Origin: Sphingomonas suaedae
GTDB lineage: Bacteria; Pseudomonadota; Alphaproteobacteria; Sphingomonadales; Sphingomonadaceae
DNA length: 64,000 nt
Reading direction: 5' to 3'
Assembly: GCF_007833215.1 (NCBI RefSeq)
Contig: NZ_CP042239.1
Coordinates: 248,001 to 312,000 of the forward strand
A program made the translations under genes and the position numbers. The notes beneath the pieces are model-generated. The model did no database searches, had not been told where the DNA came from, and worked only from the letters and a program-made list of their open reading frames with translations. Position 1 is the first letter of the stretch. Every line of letters begins with the position of its first letter. Positions 25,299 through 33,276 of this stretch are shown one piece after another.

Positions 25299-25577
25299 GT
25301 GTCACGCCGCGCTCATCGCGATCTTGCGGGCATATGGCGGTATGGCGCGCGGGAATGGGGCCTCGAGCAGGCATTTGCCTATGCGGATCAGATCAACCGG
25401 GCGTTCGATCTGCTGAGGGAACGACCCAACATCGGCTCTGTGCGAGTCCAAGGTGGCGTCGAATATCGACGTTGGGTAGGAGGTCGTCACGCGATCCTGT
25501 TTCGGACGAGCGTTCGCAGTCTCCATATGGTCCGCATCCTCCATTCCGCAATGGACGAACGCCGTCACCTCGGCTGA
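25299..25577 (+). CDS. parE: ParE-type toxin
   Basis: RelE/ParE-fold protein, 92 aa from GTG 25299: SRRAHRDLAGIWRYGAREWG, then the C-terminal WVGGRHAILFRTSVRSLHMVRILH. ParE proteins usually start with a beta strand of the form LRLIVSRRA; here the residues LRLI lie upstream of the GTG, reachable only from CTG 25293 or ATT 25281. The true start may therefore be a rare codon, or the toxin may have lost its first strand. It ends 34 bp before the SRP RNA. Confidence 0.85.
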   Translation: MSRRAHRDLAGIWRYGAREWGLEQAFAYADQINRAFDLLRERPNIGSVRVQGGVEYRRWVGGRHAILFRTSVRSLHMVRILHSAMDERRHLG

Positions 25578-25611
25578 CCTTGCGTCCGGCGACCACTTCC
25601 CCCATATGCGC

Positions 25612-25708
25612 TGCGGGAGTCGGGCGGACGATGCCGTCGCCAACCCGGTCAGGTCCGGAAGGAAGCAGCCGTAACGATTTTCGTGTCGGGTCGTCCCGGC
25701 TCCCACCT
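25612..25708 (+). ncRNA. ffs: Signal recognition particle 4.5S RNA
   Basis: The conserved apical domain GGTCAGGTCCGGAAGGAAGC (25647-25666) followed by AGCCGTAACGA is the hallmark of SRP RNA, where Ffh binds. The flanks pair as a long helix: GGGAGTCGGG-GACGA on the 5' side with TCGTCCCGGCTCCC on the 3' side. Ends are estimated from the helix and may be off by several bases. Confidence 0.92.
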
Positions 25709-25729
25709 TCCGGTGCTATCGGTGCGGAC

Positions 25730-26854
25730 ATGACTGATTCGCGCTATTCGCCGGTCAACGACCGAATCGCCACTTGGTTGTTCAAAGCGAATGTCATTGC
25801 GCTGATTGGTAGCGCTGCAACGGCAACGATCGGCGCAAGCATCGCGATGATTCCGTTGATCGAGCTGCTCTCAATCCCGCTATTTCCGTTCCCGACAGTG
25901 ACCATTTATCTGGTTGCGATTACCTGCCTGTATCTTGTCATCGCGCTTCCGCTTGCGTGGATCGGATTTGACGGTGTTTGGGTCAGGCGCGGGGCATTTG
26001 CCGCTTCGGTTTTTCTCGCGTTGCTCACGGGCTGGGCGGTTCCGGACCATCTAAATCAACGTGCGGGTATCGGATCACGCACCGAAGCGACGCAGAGATA
26101 TTGGCGTGCGATGTCTTTCGGATCGCCTCGACCTATTGCCTTGGTCGAAGTTGGTACGGGTTTCTTTGAGCCAAAATGCGACGCCGCCTGCCTGTCGCTG
26201 CTGGTGACCGGGCGGGCGCCGGAAGTGGTCATCGCGAGATCGCTAAGGCAGGTCGAGCGGGGGGAGACGGCGACCGGTATCGCGTTTCGTCTAGCCGGTG
26301 ATTGGCAGCTCTGCTTGGCCCGCTTGCCGGATTATGCGGGGATAGTCAGGAGCTTCCCCGCTGATCGCCTAAGCAACTTTCTAGAATTTGGCTTGGATGT
26401 TTCGTTCGCGGCCGAATTGCCGCGCTGTCTGGAGCGGCGGCGGGTGCGATTTCACGTGGGAGCGCTTCCGACGCTTACCTACTGGCGCTCGGAACAGCCT
26501 GCATCCGAAAACACAGGCAAGGTTGGCTGGCAGCCGGAGTACGCCCGGCAGCAGATTTTTCAGCCTGACGGTTTGAGAACTGAACGAACATTCAGGGTCG
26601 GCTACCGATACGCCGCACCTGCACTAATTTTCCCCTATGGCGGAAATGCTGGCACCGGAGGCACATTCAGTCCGCGGTGGTGGACGGACAGGGTTGAGAA
26701 CTATTCTGAACCGGGCATGGACCCTTGGTGGTCCATGTTTGCTGAGAGTGCAGCTATCGCGAGCGAGGCGATGAAACGCCTCGATGCCGTGGTTCCCGAA
26801 CAGCGCTGTCGACGCCAGCCAGGACCGTGCGTTCTCGAGCCAGTCGGGTCCTGA
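25730..26854 (+). CDS. Unknown membrane protein between ffs and dnaX
   Basis: 374 aa. Three hydrophobic segments in the first 115 residues (roughly 20-48, 55-80, 88-104), then a soluble region with Cys residues near 155 and 160 (PKCDAACLSLLVTG) and a C-terminal PGPCVLEP. No recognised domain. Codon use is less GC-rich than in dnaX, and it interrupts a region where ffs and dnaX would otherwise lie close together, so acquisition is possible. Confidence 0.7.
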   Translation: MTDSRYSPVNDRIATWLFKANVIALIGSAATATIGASIAMIPLIELLSIPLFPFPTVTIYLVAITCLYLVIALPLAWIGFDGVWVRRGAFAASVFLALLTGWAVPDHLNQRAGIGSRTEATQRYWRAMSFGSPRPIALVEVGTGFFEPKCDAACLSLLVTGRAPEVVIARSLRQVERGETATGIAFRLAGDWQLCLARLPDYAGIVRSFPADRLSNFLEFGLDVSFAAELPRCLERRRVRFHVGALPTLTYWRSEQPASENTGKVGWQPEYARQQIFQPDGLRTERTFRVGYRYAAPALIFPYGGNAGTGGTFSPRWWTDRVENYSEPGMDPWWSMFAESAAIASEAMKRLDAVVPEQRCRRQPGPCVLEPVGS

Positions 26855-26927
26855 CGGGTGCGACGCCGTTCCGATGCGCAGCTTCTCCCGATGACGTGAC
26901 CGGCCGGAGCCGCTAGGGTCTTCCGCA

Positions 26928-28550
26928 ATGTCCGATTCACTCCTTGGCCTCGACGAACCCCCGCAGCCGCGCGACAGCGTGTATCGCGTGCTGGCGCGCA
27001 AATATCGGCCGCAGACCTTTGCCGAGCTGATCGGCCAGGATGCGATGGTGCAGACGCTGGGCAATGCGATCCGGCGCGACCGACTGGCGCATGCGTTTCT
27101 GCTGACCGGCGTGCGCGGGGTCGGCAAGACGTCGACCGCGCGGCTGATCGCCAAGGCATTGAACTGCATCGGCCCGGACGGGCAGGGCGGGCCGACGATC
27201 GACCCGTGCGGGGTGTGCGAGCCGTGCCGCGCGATCGCCGAGGGGCGGCACATCGACGTGATCGAGATGGACGCCGCCAGCCATACCGGCGTGGACGATG
27301 TGCGCGAGATCATCGATGCATCGCGCTATTCGGCGGTGAGCGCGCGGTACAAGATCTACATCATCGACGAAGTCCATATGCTGTCGAAGAACGCGTTCAA
27401 CGCGCTTCTGAAGACGCTGGAAGAGCCGCCGGGGCATGTGAAATTCCTGTTCGCGACGACCGAGGTGCAGAAGGTGCCGGTGACGGTGCTGTCGCGCTGT
27501 CAGCGGTTCGATCTTCGGCGGATTCCGGCGGAAAAGCTCGCCGCGCATTTCGGCGAGGTGGTCGAGAAGGAAGGCGCGGAGGCGGAGCCCGAGGCGCTGG
27601 CGATGATCGCGCGGGCGGCCGAGGGATCGGCGCGCGATGGGCTGTCGATCCTGGATCAGGCGATCGCCCATGCCGGGATGGAAGGCGGGGCAGTCACTGC
27701 GGACGCGGTGCGCGACATGCTCGGCCTGTCGGACCGCAATGCGATCCGCGATCTGTTCGACCGGATCATCGCCGCCGATGCGCCGGGCGCGCTGGCGGGG
27801 CTGCGCGGGCAATATGATCTGGGCGTCGATCCGCAGGCGGTGCTGAAATCGCTGCTGGAGACGGTCCACCGCGTGACGCTGGCCAAGCTGGGCAATGAGG
27901 TGATCCCAGGGCAGGCCGAGGAGGAGCGTGCGGCGCTGGTCGAATGGGCCGCGAAGCTGGGCTTTCCGGCGCTGCACCGGCTGTGGCAGTTGCTGCTCAA
28001 GGGACATGACGAGGTGATCCGCGCGGCGCTGCCGATCGAGGCGTGCGAGATGGCGTTGCTGCGCGTCATCCATGCGTCGAGCCTGCCCGACCCGGGCGAG
28101 CTGGCGCGCAAGATCGCCGAGGGGGCGCCGATGGGTGGCCCCGCACCGGCCGCGACCCCGGCGGCGCCCGCCGAACCGCCCGCGCCGCGCAACATGGCCG
28201 AAGTGGTCGAGCGGCTGGTGGCGGCGCATGAGGAGCATCTCGCGGCGCGGGTTCGGAACCTTGTCCGCCCGATCCGGTTGGAGGAGCCGGTGGTCGAGGT
28301 CAGCAGTCAGGGCATTCCCGCTGACCTGGTCCATGACTTCGAAAGCGCGCTGCGGCGCGTGCTGGGCAAACGCTGGTCGCTGCGCGTCACCGATGCGCCC
28401 GGCCAGCCGACGCTGAACGAGGAGCGGGCGGCACAGGAGGCGGCGGAGCGCGATGCGGTGCTCAAGTCGCCGGTGGTTGCCGCCGCGCTCGAAGCCTTTC
28501 CCGACGCCGAGCTGATCGGCTGGACTCGCGACAACAGGAGGTTTGGGTGA
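26928..28550 (+). CDS. dnaX: DNA polymerase III subunits gamma and tau
   Basis: 540-aa clamp-loader ATPase. Walker A GVRGVGKTS (~residues 60-68), a zinc module of four Cys (CIGPDG...CGVCEPC, ~81-102), DEVH Walker B and the sensor SRC are all visible. The C-terminal third is Pro/Ala-rich followed by a tau-like domain. The stop overlaps the GTG of ybaB (GTGA), as is common for this pair. No obvious slippery A-run for the short gamma form was found. Confidence 0.97.
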   Translation: MSDSLLGLDEPPQPRDSVYRVLARKYRPQTFAELIGQDAMVQTLGNAIRRDRLAHAFLLTGVRGVGKTSTARLIAKALNCIGPDGQGGPTIDPCGVCEPCRAIAEGRHIDVIEMDAASHTGVDDVREIIDASRYSAVSARYKIYIIDEVHMLSKNAFNALLKTLEEPPGHVKFLFATTEVQKVPVTVLSRCQRFDLRRIPAEKLAAHFGEVVEKEGAEAEPEALAMIARAAEGSARDGLSILDQAIAHAGMEGGAVTADAVRDMLGLSDRNAIRDLFDRIIAADAPGALAGLRGQYDLGVDPQAVLKSLLETVHRVTLAKLGNEVIPGQAEEERAALVEWAAKLGFPALHRLWQLLLKGHDEVIRAALPIEACEMALLRVIHASSLPDPGELARKIAEGAPMGGPAPAATPAAPAEPPAPRNMAEVVERLVAAHEEHLAARVRNLVRPIRLEEPVVEVSSQGIPADLVHDFESALRRVLGKRWSLRVTDAPGQPTLNEERAAQEAAERDAVLKSPVVAAALEAFPDAELIGWTRDNRRFG

Positions 28551-28870
28551 AAAGTATCGAAGACATCATGGCGATGGCGCAGAACGTCCAGAACGAGCTG
28601 ACCAAGGCGCAGGCCAATCTCGACACGATCGAGGTCGAGGGCGCGGCGGGCGGCGGGCTGGTCAAGGTCAAGGCGAGCGCCAAGGGCCGGATCATCGGCG
28701 TCGATATCGACGAGTCGCTGCTGGCGCCGTCGGAAAAGCAGATGCTGGAGGATCTGGTCGCCGCTGCGCTCAACGATGCGCGGGCCAAGGCGGATGCCGC
28801 GGCACAGAGTGAGATGTCGAAACTTTCCAGTGGTATCCCGCTTCCGCCGGGCTTCAAGCTGCCGTTCTGA
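28547..28870 (+). CDS. ybaB: YbaB/EbfC family nucleoid-associated protein
   Basis: 107 aa. MKSIEDIMAMAQNVQNELTKAQ and the C-terminal SGIPLPPGFKLPF are typical. Small dimeric DNA-binding protein, almost always downstream of dnaX. The start is GTG, overlapping the dnaX stop. Confidence 0.95.
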   Translation: MKSIEDIMAMAQNVQNELTKAQANLDTIEVEGAAGGGLVKVKASAKGRIIGVDIDESLLAPSEKQMLEDLVAAALNDARAKADAAAQSEMSKLSSGIPLPPGFKLPF

Positions 28871-28886
28871 GAATCGATTTGTGGCG

Positions 28887-28924
28887 GCACCGGCCCGCTC
28901 GCCGGTGGGGGAGCGGGCCGGTGC
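28887..28924 (+). terminator. 14-bp perfect hairpin after dnaX-ybaB
   Basis: GCACCGGCCCGCTC (28887-28900) pairs perfectly with 28911-28924 around a 10-nt loop. It begins 16 bp after the ybaB stop. No T-run follows, so it is either a Rho-dependent or structural end, or an mRNA-stabilising stem. Confidence 0.5.
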
Positions 28925-29022
28925 TGTACGCTTATCAGACGCATCTGAACATTTCACAACGGGAACAATCATCGCCCCGTCGCCGTTCTGTCGCGCATCG
29001 ATATTCGAAACGGAGATGCGAT

Positions 29023-29286
29023 ATGACCGACGACCGGAGCGAGACGACCCGCGTCGATACGCCGACCCACACGACCACGGTGGTCGAGCGCCGCAGCGGC
29101 GGGGGCGGGCTGATCCTGGGAATCATCGCGCTGGTGATCGTCGTGGTCGGCGCCTTTTACTTCCTCAGCAACAATTCGGAGACGCGCAAGGACGCGGCGA
29201 TTACCGAGGCTGCCGAAGCCGTCGGTGACACGGCGGAAAAGGCGGGTGACGCGATCGACAAGGCGGTCCCGGCGGACAAGGAGTGA
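29023..29286 (+). CDS. Small single-pass membrane protein
   Basis: 87 aa. Polar N-terminus with Thr-rich stretch, one hydrophobic helix (about residues 29-48, LILGIIALVIVVVGAFYFL), then an Ala/Glu/Lys amphipathic tail with repeated AGDAIDKA-like units. The layout resembles small stress-inducible envelope proteins. GGAGATGCG precedes the ATG. Confidence 0.65.
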   Translation: MTDDRSETTRVDTPTHTTTVVERRSGGGGLILGIIALVIVVVGAFYFLSNNSETRKDAAITEAAEAVGDTAEKAGDAIDKAVPADKE

Positions 29287-29340
29287 GGCTCAGTTCCCCT
29301 CCCGCTTGCGGGGGGGACAGGGAAGGGGTTCATGCCCCCA

Positions 29341-29413
29341 TTTGCCCTGAGGTTGTCGAAGCGCGTTTTCCAACAACTGTGGGGCTTCGACCCTTCGACA
29401 AGCTCAGGGCGAA
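29341..29413. repeat. Dispersed inverted repeat of the CCCTGAG-TTGTCGAAG family
   Basis: CCCTGAGGTTGTCGAAG (29345-29361) faces CTTCGACAAGCTCAGGG (29393-29409); a single central base differs. Related half-sites occur at 20770 and 46143. These are typical noncoding palindromic repeats of sphingomonad genomes. Confidence 0.6.
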
Positions 29414-29445
29414 CGGGCGTTGGTCAAAACGTCCCGCAAATTGAT

Positions 29446-30273
29446 TCAGCGCACGCACGCATCGAGGCCGTCACGCTGGACGACGCCGATCCGCGCGGCG
29501 ATCGAATTGCCGTAGCGGCGGGTGAAGCCCGTCGGCGCAATTCCCGCCCGTTTCTTGGGCAGGGGCAGGACGGCGGCGATCCGTGCCGCTTCGCTGCGGG
29601 TGAGGTTTCCCGCGCCCTTCTTGAAATAGCGCCGCGCACCCGCTTCGACGCCATAGGTGCCGATGCCGGTTTCCGCGACGTTCAGATAGACTTCCATGAT
29701 CCGCTTCTTGCCCCAGATCGCTTCGATCAGGACGGTGAACCACGCCTCCAGCCCCTTGCGGAAATAGCCGCCACCCTGCCAGAGGAACACGTTCTTCGCG
29801 ACCTGCTGGCTGATCGTCGATCCGCCGCGCAGTACCTTTCCGCCCCGCGCATTGCGGACCATCGCGGCGGCGATCGAATCATAGTCGAAGCCCGAATGAC
29901 TGCAGAAGCTGCTGTCCTCTGCGGCGATGGCGGCGCGGGCCATGTCGGCATCGATCCGGTCGATCGGCACCCATTTCTTGGTAACGCCATGTCCCGAAAA
30001 GACGTCGCCCAGCATCGTCAACGTGATCGGCGGCGGCACGAAGCGGTAGAGGGTGACCATCGCCACCGAGATGAGGACGAAGGCGAGTGCGCCCCTGAAC
30101 AGCCAGCCGATGAGACGGCGACCGAGCGGCTTGCGGGGCGTTTTGGGCTTCACGGGCTGAATGCCGATTCCGTCGAGATGGTCGAGATCGGGGAGCGGAC
30201 GCGCGCCGAGCGGCGTCGGGCGGGGCACGGCGCCCGGCTCCGGCGCGCCGACACGGTCGTTACGATCGTCCAT
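29446..30273 (-). CDS. mtgA: Monofunctional biosynthetic peptidoglycan transglycosylase
   Basis: 275 aa. GT51 domain with catalytic EDSSF (~residue 118) and RGGSTISQQVAKN, followed by KKRIMEVYLNVAETG. One membrane anchor near residues 58-78 after a Pro-rich cytoplasmic tail; no transpeptidase domain. It polymerises glycan strands from lipid II at the periplasmic face. Confidence 0.95.
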   Translation of the reverse strand: MDDRNDRVGAPEPGAVPRPTPLGARPLPDLDHLDGIGIQPVKPKTPRKPLGRRLIGWLFRGALAFVLISVAMVTLYRFVPPPITLTMLGDVFSGHGVTKKWVPIDRIDADMARAAIAAEDSSFCSHSGFDYDSIAAAMVRNARGGKVLRGGSTISQQVAKNVFLWQGGGYFRKGLEAWFTVLIEAIWGKKRIMEVYLNVAETGIGTYGVEAGARRYFKKGAGNLTRSEAARIAAVLPLPKKRAGIAPTGFTRRYGNSIAARIGVVQRDGLDACVR

Positions 30274-30303
30274 CAGCCCCCCGGCTGCGCCCGCGCCTGA
30301 CGA

Positions 30304-31209
30304 TCAGGTCGCGGGGAGCAGGCGGCGGTCGCCCGCCAGCCGCATCATCGCCTTTTGCAGCTTTTCGAAGGCGCGCACCTCGATCTGGCGGACGCGTTCG
30401 CGGCTGACGCCATAGACCTGGCTGAGTTCTTCCAGCGTCTTGGGGTCATCGGTCAGGCGGCGTTCGGTGAGGATGTGCTGCTCGCGATCGTTGAGCTCGT
30501 CCATCGCCTCGACCAGCAGCGAGTGGCGGACATCCGCTTCCTGCGCCTCGGCCACGACTTCGTCCTGAAGCGCGCCGTCGTCCTGCAGCCAATCCTGCCA
30601 CTGGCTCTCGCCATCCTCGCGCACGGGGACGTTGAGCGAGGTATCGCCGCCCATCGCCATGCGACGGTTCATGCTGATGACCTCATCCTCGGTCACGCCG
30701 AGATCGGTCGCGATCTTGGCGACATCCTCGGGCTTCAGATCGCCGTCCTCGAACGCGTCGAGCTTTGCCTTCATCCGGCGGAGGTTGAAGAACAGCTTCT
30801 TCTGCGCGGCGGTGGTGCCCATCTTCACGAGGCTCCACGAGCGCAGGATGAATTCCTGGATCGAGGCGCGGATCCACCACATCGCATAGGTGGCGAGGCG
30901 GAAGCCGCGATCGGGCTCGAACTTCTTCACGCCCTGCATCAGGCCGATATTGCCTTCGCTGATCAGTTCGCTGACCGGCAGGCCATAGCCGCGATAGCCC
31001 ATCGCGATCTTCGCCACGAGGCGCAGGTGCGAGGTGACCAGCTGCGCGGCCGCTTCGGGGTCGCCATGCTCCTGAAAGCGCTTCGCGAGCATATATTCCT
31101 GCTCGGGCGCGAGGATCGGAAACTTCTTGATCTCCGCCAGATAGCGGTTGAGGCTTGCCTCACCGCCCAGTGCCGGGATCGTCGCCGGGACATTGCTTCC
31201 GCGGGCCAT
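30304..31209 (-). CDS. rpoH: RNA polymerase sigma factor RpoH (sigma-32)
   Basis: 301 aa. Region 2 (SELISEGNIGLMQGVKKFEPDRGFRLATYAMWWIRASIQEF split over about residues 85-125), the RpoH box QKKLFFNLRR and the region 4 helix-turn-helix (VSRERVRQIEVRAFEKLQ) are all present. It directs heat-shock transcription. ATG 31209 has GGGAG 9 nt upstream; a GTG at 31215 is too close to it. A TATAAT box lies at 31242-31247 on this strand. Confidence 0.96.
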   Translation of the reverse strand: MARGSNVPATIPALGGEASLNRYLAEIKKFPILAPEQEYMLAKRFQEHGDPEAAAQLVTSHLRLVAKIAMGYRGYGLPVSELISEGNIGLMQGVKKFEPDRGFRLATYAMWWIRASIQEFILRSWSLVKMGTTAAQKKLFFNLRRMKAKLDAFEDGDLKPEDVAKIATDLGVTEDEVISMNRRMAMGGDTSLNVPVREDGESQWQDWLQDDGALQDEVVAEAQEADVRHSLLVEAMDELNDREQHILTERRLTDDPKTLEELSQVYGVSRERVRQIEVRAFEKLQKAMMRLAGDRRLLPAT

Positions 31210-31241
31210 GGTCACTTACTCCCTTTCTATGGCGTCCCCCC

Positions 31242-31247
31242 ATTATA
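31242..31247 (-). promoter_or_regulatory. Consensus -10 box upstream of rpoH
   Basis: TATAAT in the 80-bp gap between rluD and rpoH, 33 bp before the rpoH ATG. The -35 at the proper distance (GAGGGT) is poor, so an activator or an alternative sigma factor may take part. Confidence 0.4.
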
Positions 31248-31290
31248 GGCGAGGAAGCCGGTCGACCCTCTGCACGACGGGTCAATGATC

Positions 31291-32238
31291 CTATACGATG
31301 AGGTTAGTCATCAGTTCCTGCATGTCCGCAGGGATTTCGCTATCGAACGCCAAAGCGTTACTACTGATCGGATGAATGAACCCCAGTCGGGCCGCGTGCA
31401 AGGCCTGACGCCGGAAACCCATGGTTTCCAGAACCTCCCGATGTTCCTTTTTAGTTCTACCGTAAACCGGGTCGCCGAGCAAGGGGTGGCCGATCGATGC
31501 CATGTGCACGCGTACCTGATGCGTGCGCCCGGTTTCGAGACGGCATTCCACCAGCGCGGCCTCGTAGAGTGGCTTCACCAGCGTCCAGTGCGTGACCGCG
31601 CGTTTCCCACCCGGCTGGACGGCGATCTTCTTGCGGTTTTGCGGCGAGCGCGCAAGCGGCGCGTCGACGCTTCCGGCTGACAGTTTCGGTCGACCCGAGA
31701 CGATCGCCTTATAGCGCCGGTCGATCGAATGATCCTTGAACTGGCGGGCGAGGCCGACATGCGCGCGATCGGTCTTGGCCGCGACCATCAGCCCCGACGT
31801 GTCCTTGTCGATGCGGTGGACGATACCCGGGCGCGCGACACCGCCGATGCCCGACAGGCTGCCCTGGCAATGATGGAGCAGCGCGTTGACCAGCGTACCG
31901 TCGAAATTGCCTGCTGCGGGGTGGACGACCAGCCCCGCCTGTTTGTCGATGACGATCAGATGTTCATCCTCGAACACCACGTTGAGCGCGATATCCTGTG
32001 CCTCGTTATGCGCGGGTTCGGGTTCGGGGACGTTGAGCGTGAACAGTGCGCCGCCGGGCGCCTTTTTCTTGGGATCGCGGATCAGGCCGTCGGGACCGGT
32101 GACGTTGCCGGTGGAGATCAGCGCCTTGATCCGCTCACGCGACAGCGTGGGGAGCGCATCCGCCAAAGCCCGGTCGAGTCGCCAGCCATCCGCTGCATCC
32201 GCGATCCGCGCTTCGACTGTGGCTACCCCCCGGTTCAT
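31291..32238 (-). CDS. rluD: 23S rRNA pseudouridine synthase, RluD type
   Basis: 315 aa. An S4-like RNA-binding domain (RLDRALADALPTLSRERIKALI) precedes the catalytic domain with HRIDKDTSGLMV, whose Asp is the catalytic residue, and the C-terminal RTHQVRVHMASIGHPLLGDPVYG. It modifies helix 69 of 23S rRNA. Same direction as rpoH; divergent from the JAMM peptidase gene 18 bp away. Confidence 0.94.
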   Translation of the reverse strand: MNRGVATVEARIADAADGWRLDRALADALPTLSRERIKALISTGNVTGPDGLIRDPKKKAPGGALFTLNVPEPEPAHNEAQDIALNVVFEDEHLIVIDKQAGLVVHPAAGNFDGTLVNALLHHCQGSLSGIGGVARPGIVHRIDKDTSGLMVAAKTDRAHVGLARQFKDHSIDRRYKAIVSGRPKLSAGSVDAPLARSPQNRKKIAVQPGGKRAVTHWTLVKPLYEAALVECRLETGRTHQVRVHMASIGHPLLGDPVYGRTKKEHREVLETMGFRRQALHAARLGFIHPISSNALAFDSEIPADMQELMTNLIV

Positions 32239-32256
32239 TGCGCTAGGGAAATGGGC

Positions 32257-32673
32257 ATGGGATTGCGGATTTCAAGCTGTGTTATCGCACTAATCCAGCA
32301 GGCGGCGGCAGAGGCCGCACCGCTGGAGGCGTGCGGGCTGTTGTTCGGGGATGGGGCAATCGCGCGCGCCAGCGTCGCGGCCAATGTCGCCGCCGATCCG
32401 ACCTGTCGGTTCGAGATCGATCCGGGCGCGCTGATCGCGGCGTTGCGGGCCGAGCGCGAGGGCGGGGAACGGGTGATCGGATATTGGCATTCGCACCCCT
32501 CGGGCGACGCCATGCCATCGGCGACCGACGCGGCGATGGCTGCCCCGGACGGGAAGCTGTGGCTGATCGCGGCGGGCGGCGCGGTCACCGTCTGGCGGGC
32601 GGGGACCGCCGGTCTGCACGGACGGTTCGAGCGGGTCATGGAAATTGAGGTAGTGTCGCAGTTTGAATTTTGA
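32257..32673 (+). CDS. M67 (JAMM/MPN) family metallopeptidase, 3' end altered by a transposon
   Basis: 138 aa. The zinc motif is complete: HSHPSGDAMPSATD (H-x-H-x7-S-x2-D) with the upstream Glu in PLEACGLLFG. Bacterial members cleave small ubiquitin-like or sulfur-carrier fusions or isopeptide bonds. ATG 32257 has AGGGA 7 nt before it (ATG 32251 is the alternative). The last residues, EVVSQFEF, are encoded by the left end of the inserted element; without it the frame would read IDTGLTLSR and stop at 36723-36725. The enzyme core is intact, so activity is probably kept. Confidence 0.88.
   Translation: MGLRISSCVIALIQQAAAEAAPLEACGLLFGDGAIARASVAANVAADPTCRFEIDPGALIAALRAEREGGERVIGYWHSHPSGDAMPSATDAAMAAPDGKLWLIAAGGAVTVWRAGTAGLHGRFERVMEIEVVSQFEF
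32641..32648. repeat. Target-site duplication, left copy (GAAATTGA)
   Basis: Eight bases directly abutting the left inverted repeat; the same eight bases abut the right repeat at 36693-36700. An 8-bp duplication fits IS1-family insertions. Confidence 0.85.
32649..32670 (+). repeat. Left terminal inverted repeat of the transposon
   Basis: 22 bp starting GGTAGTGTCGCAG. Compared with the reverse complement of 36671-36692 it differs at positions 10 (G/T) and 17 (G/C) only. It supplies the final codons of the interrupted peptidase gene, the stop TGA falling at 32671-32673. Confidence 0.85.
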
Positions 32674-32682
32674 CGCCAGCCG

Positions 32683-32712
32683 TTGTCGCTTTCCGGCCCG
32701 CATCCCTATATG
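32683..32712 (+). promoter_or_regulatory. Candidate promoter of the transposon cargo operon
   Basis: TTGTCG (32683-32688), 18 nt, then TATATG (32707-32712). The -10 overlaps the dyad at 32710-32727, a usual place for a repressor site. Confidence 0.45.
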
Positions 32713-32727
32713 CTTAGCGGAAAGCAT
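32710..32727 (+). promoter_or_regulatory. Dyad ATGCTT-N6-AAGCAT at the cargo promoter
   Basis: Arms 32710-32715 and 32722-32727, spacer AGCGGA. The same arms and spacing recur at 35082-35099 in front of the transposase. It is a candidate operator for the XRE-type regulator encoded in the element. Confidence 0.6.
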
Positions 32728-32737
32728 GGAGGCGAAT

Positions 32738-32983
32738 GTGAGCGAACGATCTGATCGGTTCGTACGGGCGTGGGTTAGCGACAACGTGCATAACATTCCA
32801 GGGTTGGATGATTACCAGCTTCACTGCGAAGAGTTGGCTGAAAAGCTGAAGGATGCTGCGCAAGCGAGGGGAATCATGCCGGACGAGTTGGCCGAGAGCA
32901 TTGGCGATTCCTATGACTTCATGATCAACGAGTACGAGCAAATCCGAGACCCAGATTTGGGTTTCAAGGATGGGCGGGACTGA
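32738..32983 (+). CDS. Small acidic protein resembling DUF768 proteins
   Basis: 81 aa from GTG 32738, which has GGAGG 5 nt upstream; ATG 32726 would add four residues. SDRFVRAWVSDNVHN, then helices LHCEELAEKLKDAAQARGIMPDELAESIGD resemble DUF768 proteins of alphaproteobacteria; this match is from memory of the family pattern. Function unknown. First gene of the cargo operon; the stop overlaps the next ATG. Confidence 0.7.
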   Translation: MSERSDRFVRAWVSDNVHNIPGLDDYQLHCEELAEKLKDAAQARGIMPDELAESIGDSYDFMINEYEQIRDPDLGFKDGRD

Positions 32984-33216
32984 TGCCTAAAGGCCCCCGT
33001 GGAGAGAAGCGCCCCGCCGACGCTATCGGACTTGCGGTGATGATCGGGAAGATCGCGACCGGGGAGATAGAGGACGAGCGCGAAACGCTGTCCAGCGCGG
33101 CGGCTGAGCTTGGCCGCGCGGGCGGGAAGAAACGTGCGGAGAACATGACGCCGGAGCGGCGCGCGGAGATCGCGCGCGCAGCGGCAGCAAAACGGTGGTC
33201 CAAATCCTCCGGTTGA
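32983..33216 (+). CDS. Small basic Ala/Arg-rich protein
   Basis: 77 aa. MPKGPRGEKRPADAIGLAVMIGKIATGEIED is followed by a basic Ala-rich tail (MTPERRAEIARAAAAKRW) like the nucleic-acid-binding tails of small plasmid and phage proteins. The ATG overlaps the previous stop, so the two are co-translated. No function is known; DNA binding is possible from the charge pattern. Confidence 0.7.
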   Translation: MPKGPRGEKRPADAIGLAVMIGKIATGEIEDERETLSSAAAELGRAGGKKRAENMTPERRAEIARAAAAKRWSKSSG

Positions 33217-33241
33217 CAAAACGGCGTATTTTTCATATTCC
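33213..33241 (+). promoter_or_regulatory. Sigma-70 promoter before the XRE/ImmA pair
   Basis: Perfect -35 TTGACA (33213-33218), 17-nt spacer, -10 TATTCC (33236-33241), 35 bp before the ATG at 33277. The shared dyad is absent here, so this promoter may be constitutive and keep the regulator expressed. Confidence 0.55.
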
Positions 33242-33276
33242 GTTGCGCAGGAGAGGGTGCAACCGGAGAAACGCTA

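Noticed and set aside
25302..25706. Minus-strand open frame over parE and the SRP RNA
   Set aside because: It crosses a structural RNA gene and is antisense to a ParE-family protein.
28887..28924. Calling the dnaX-ybaB hairpin a standard intrinsic terminator
   Set aside because: The stem is perfect but no T-run follows, so only a low-confidence terminator is given.
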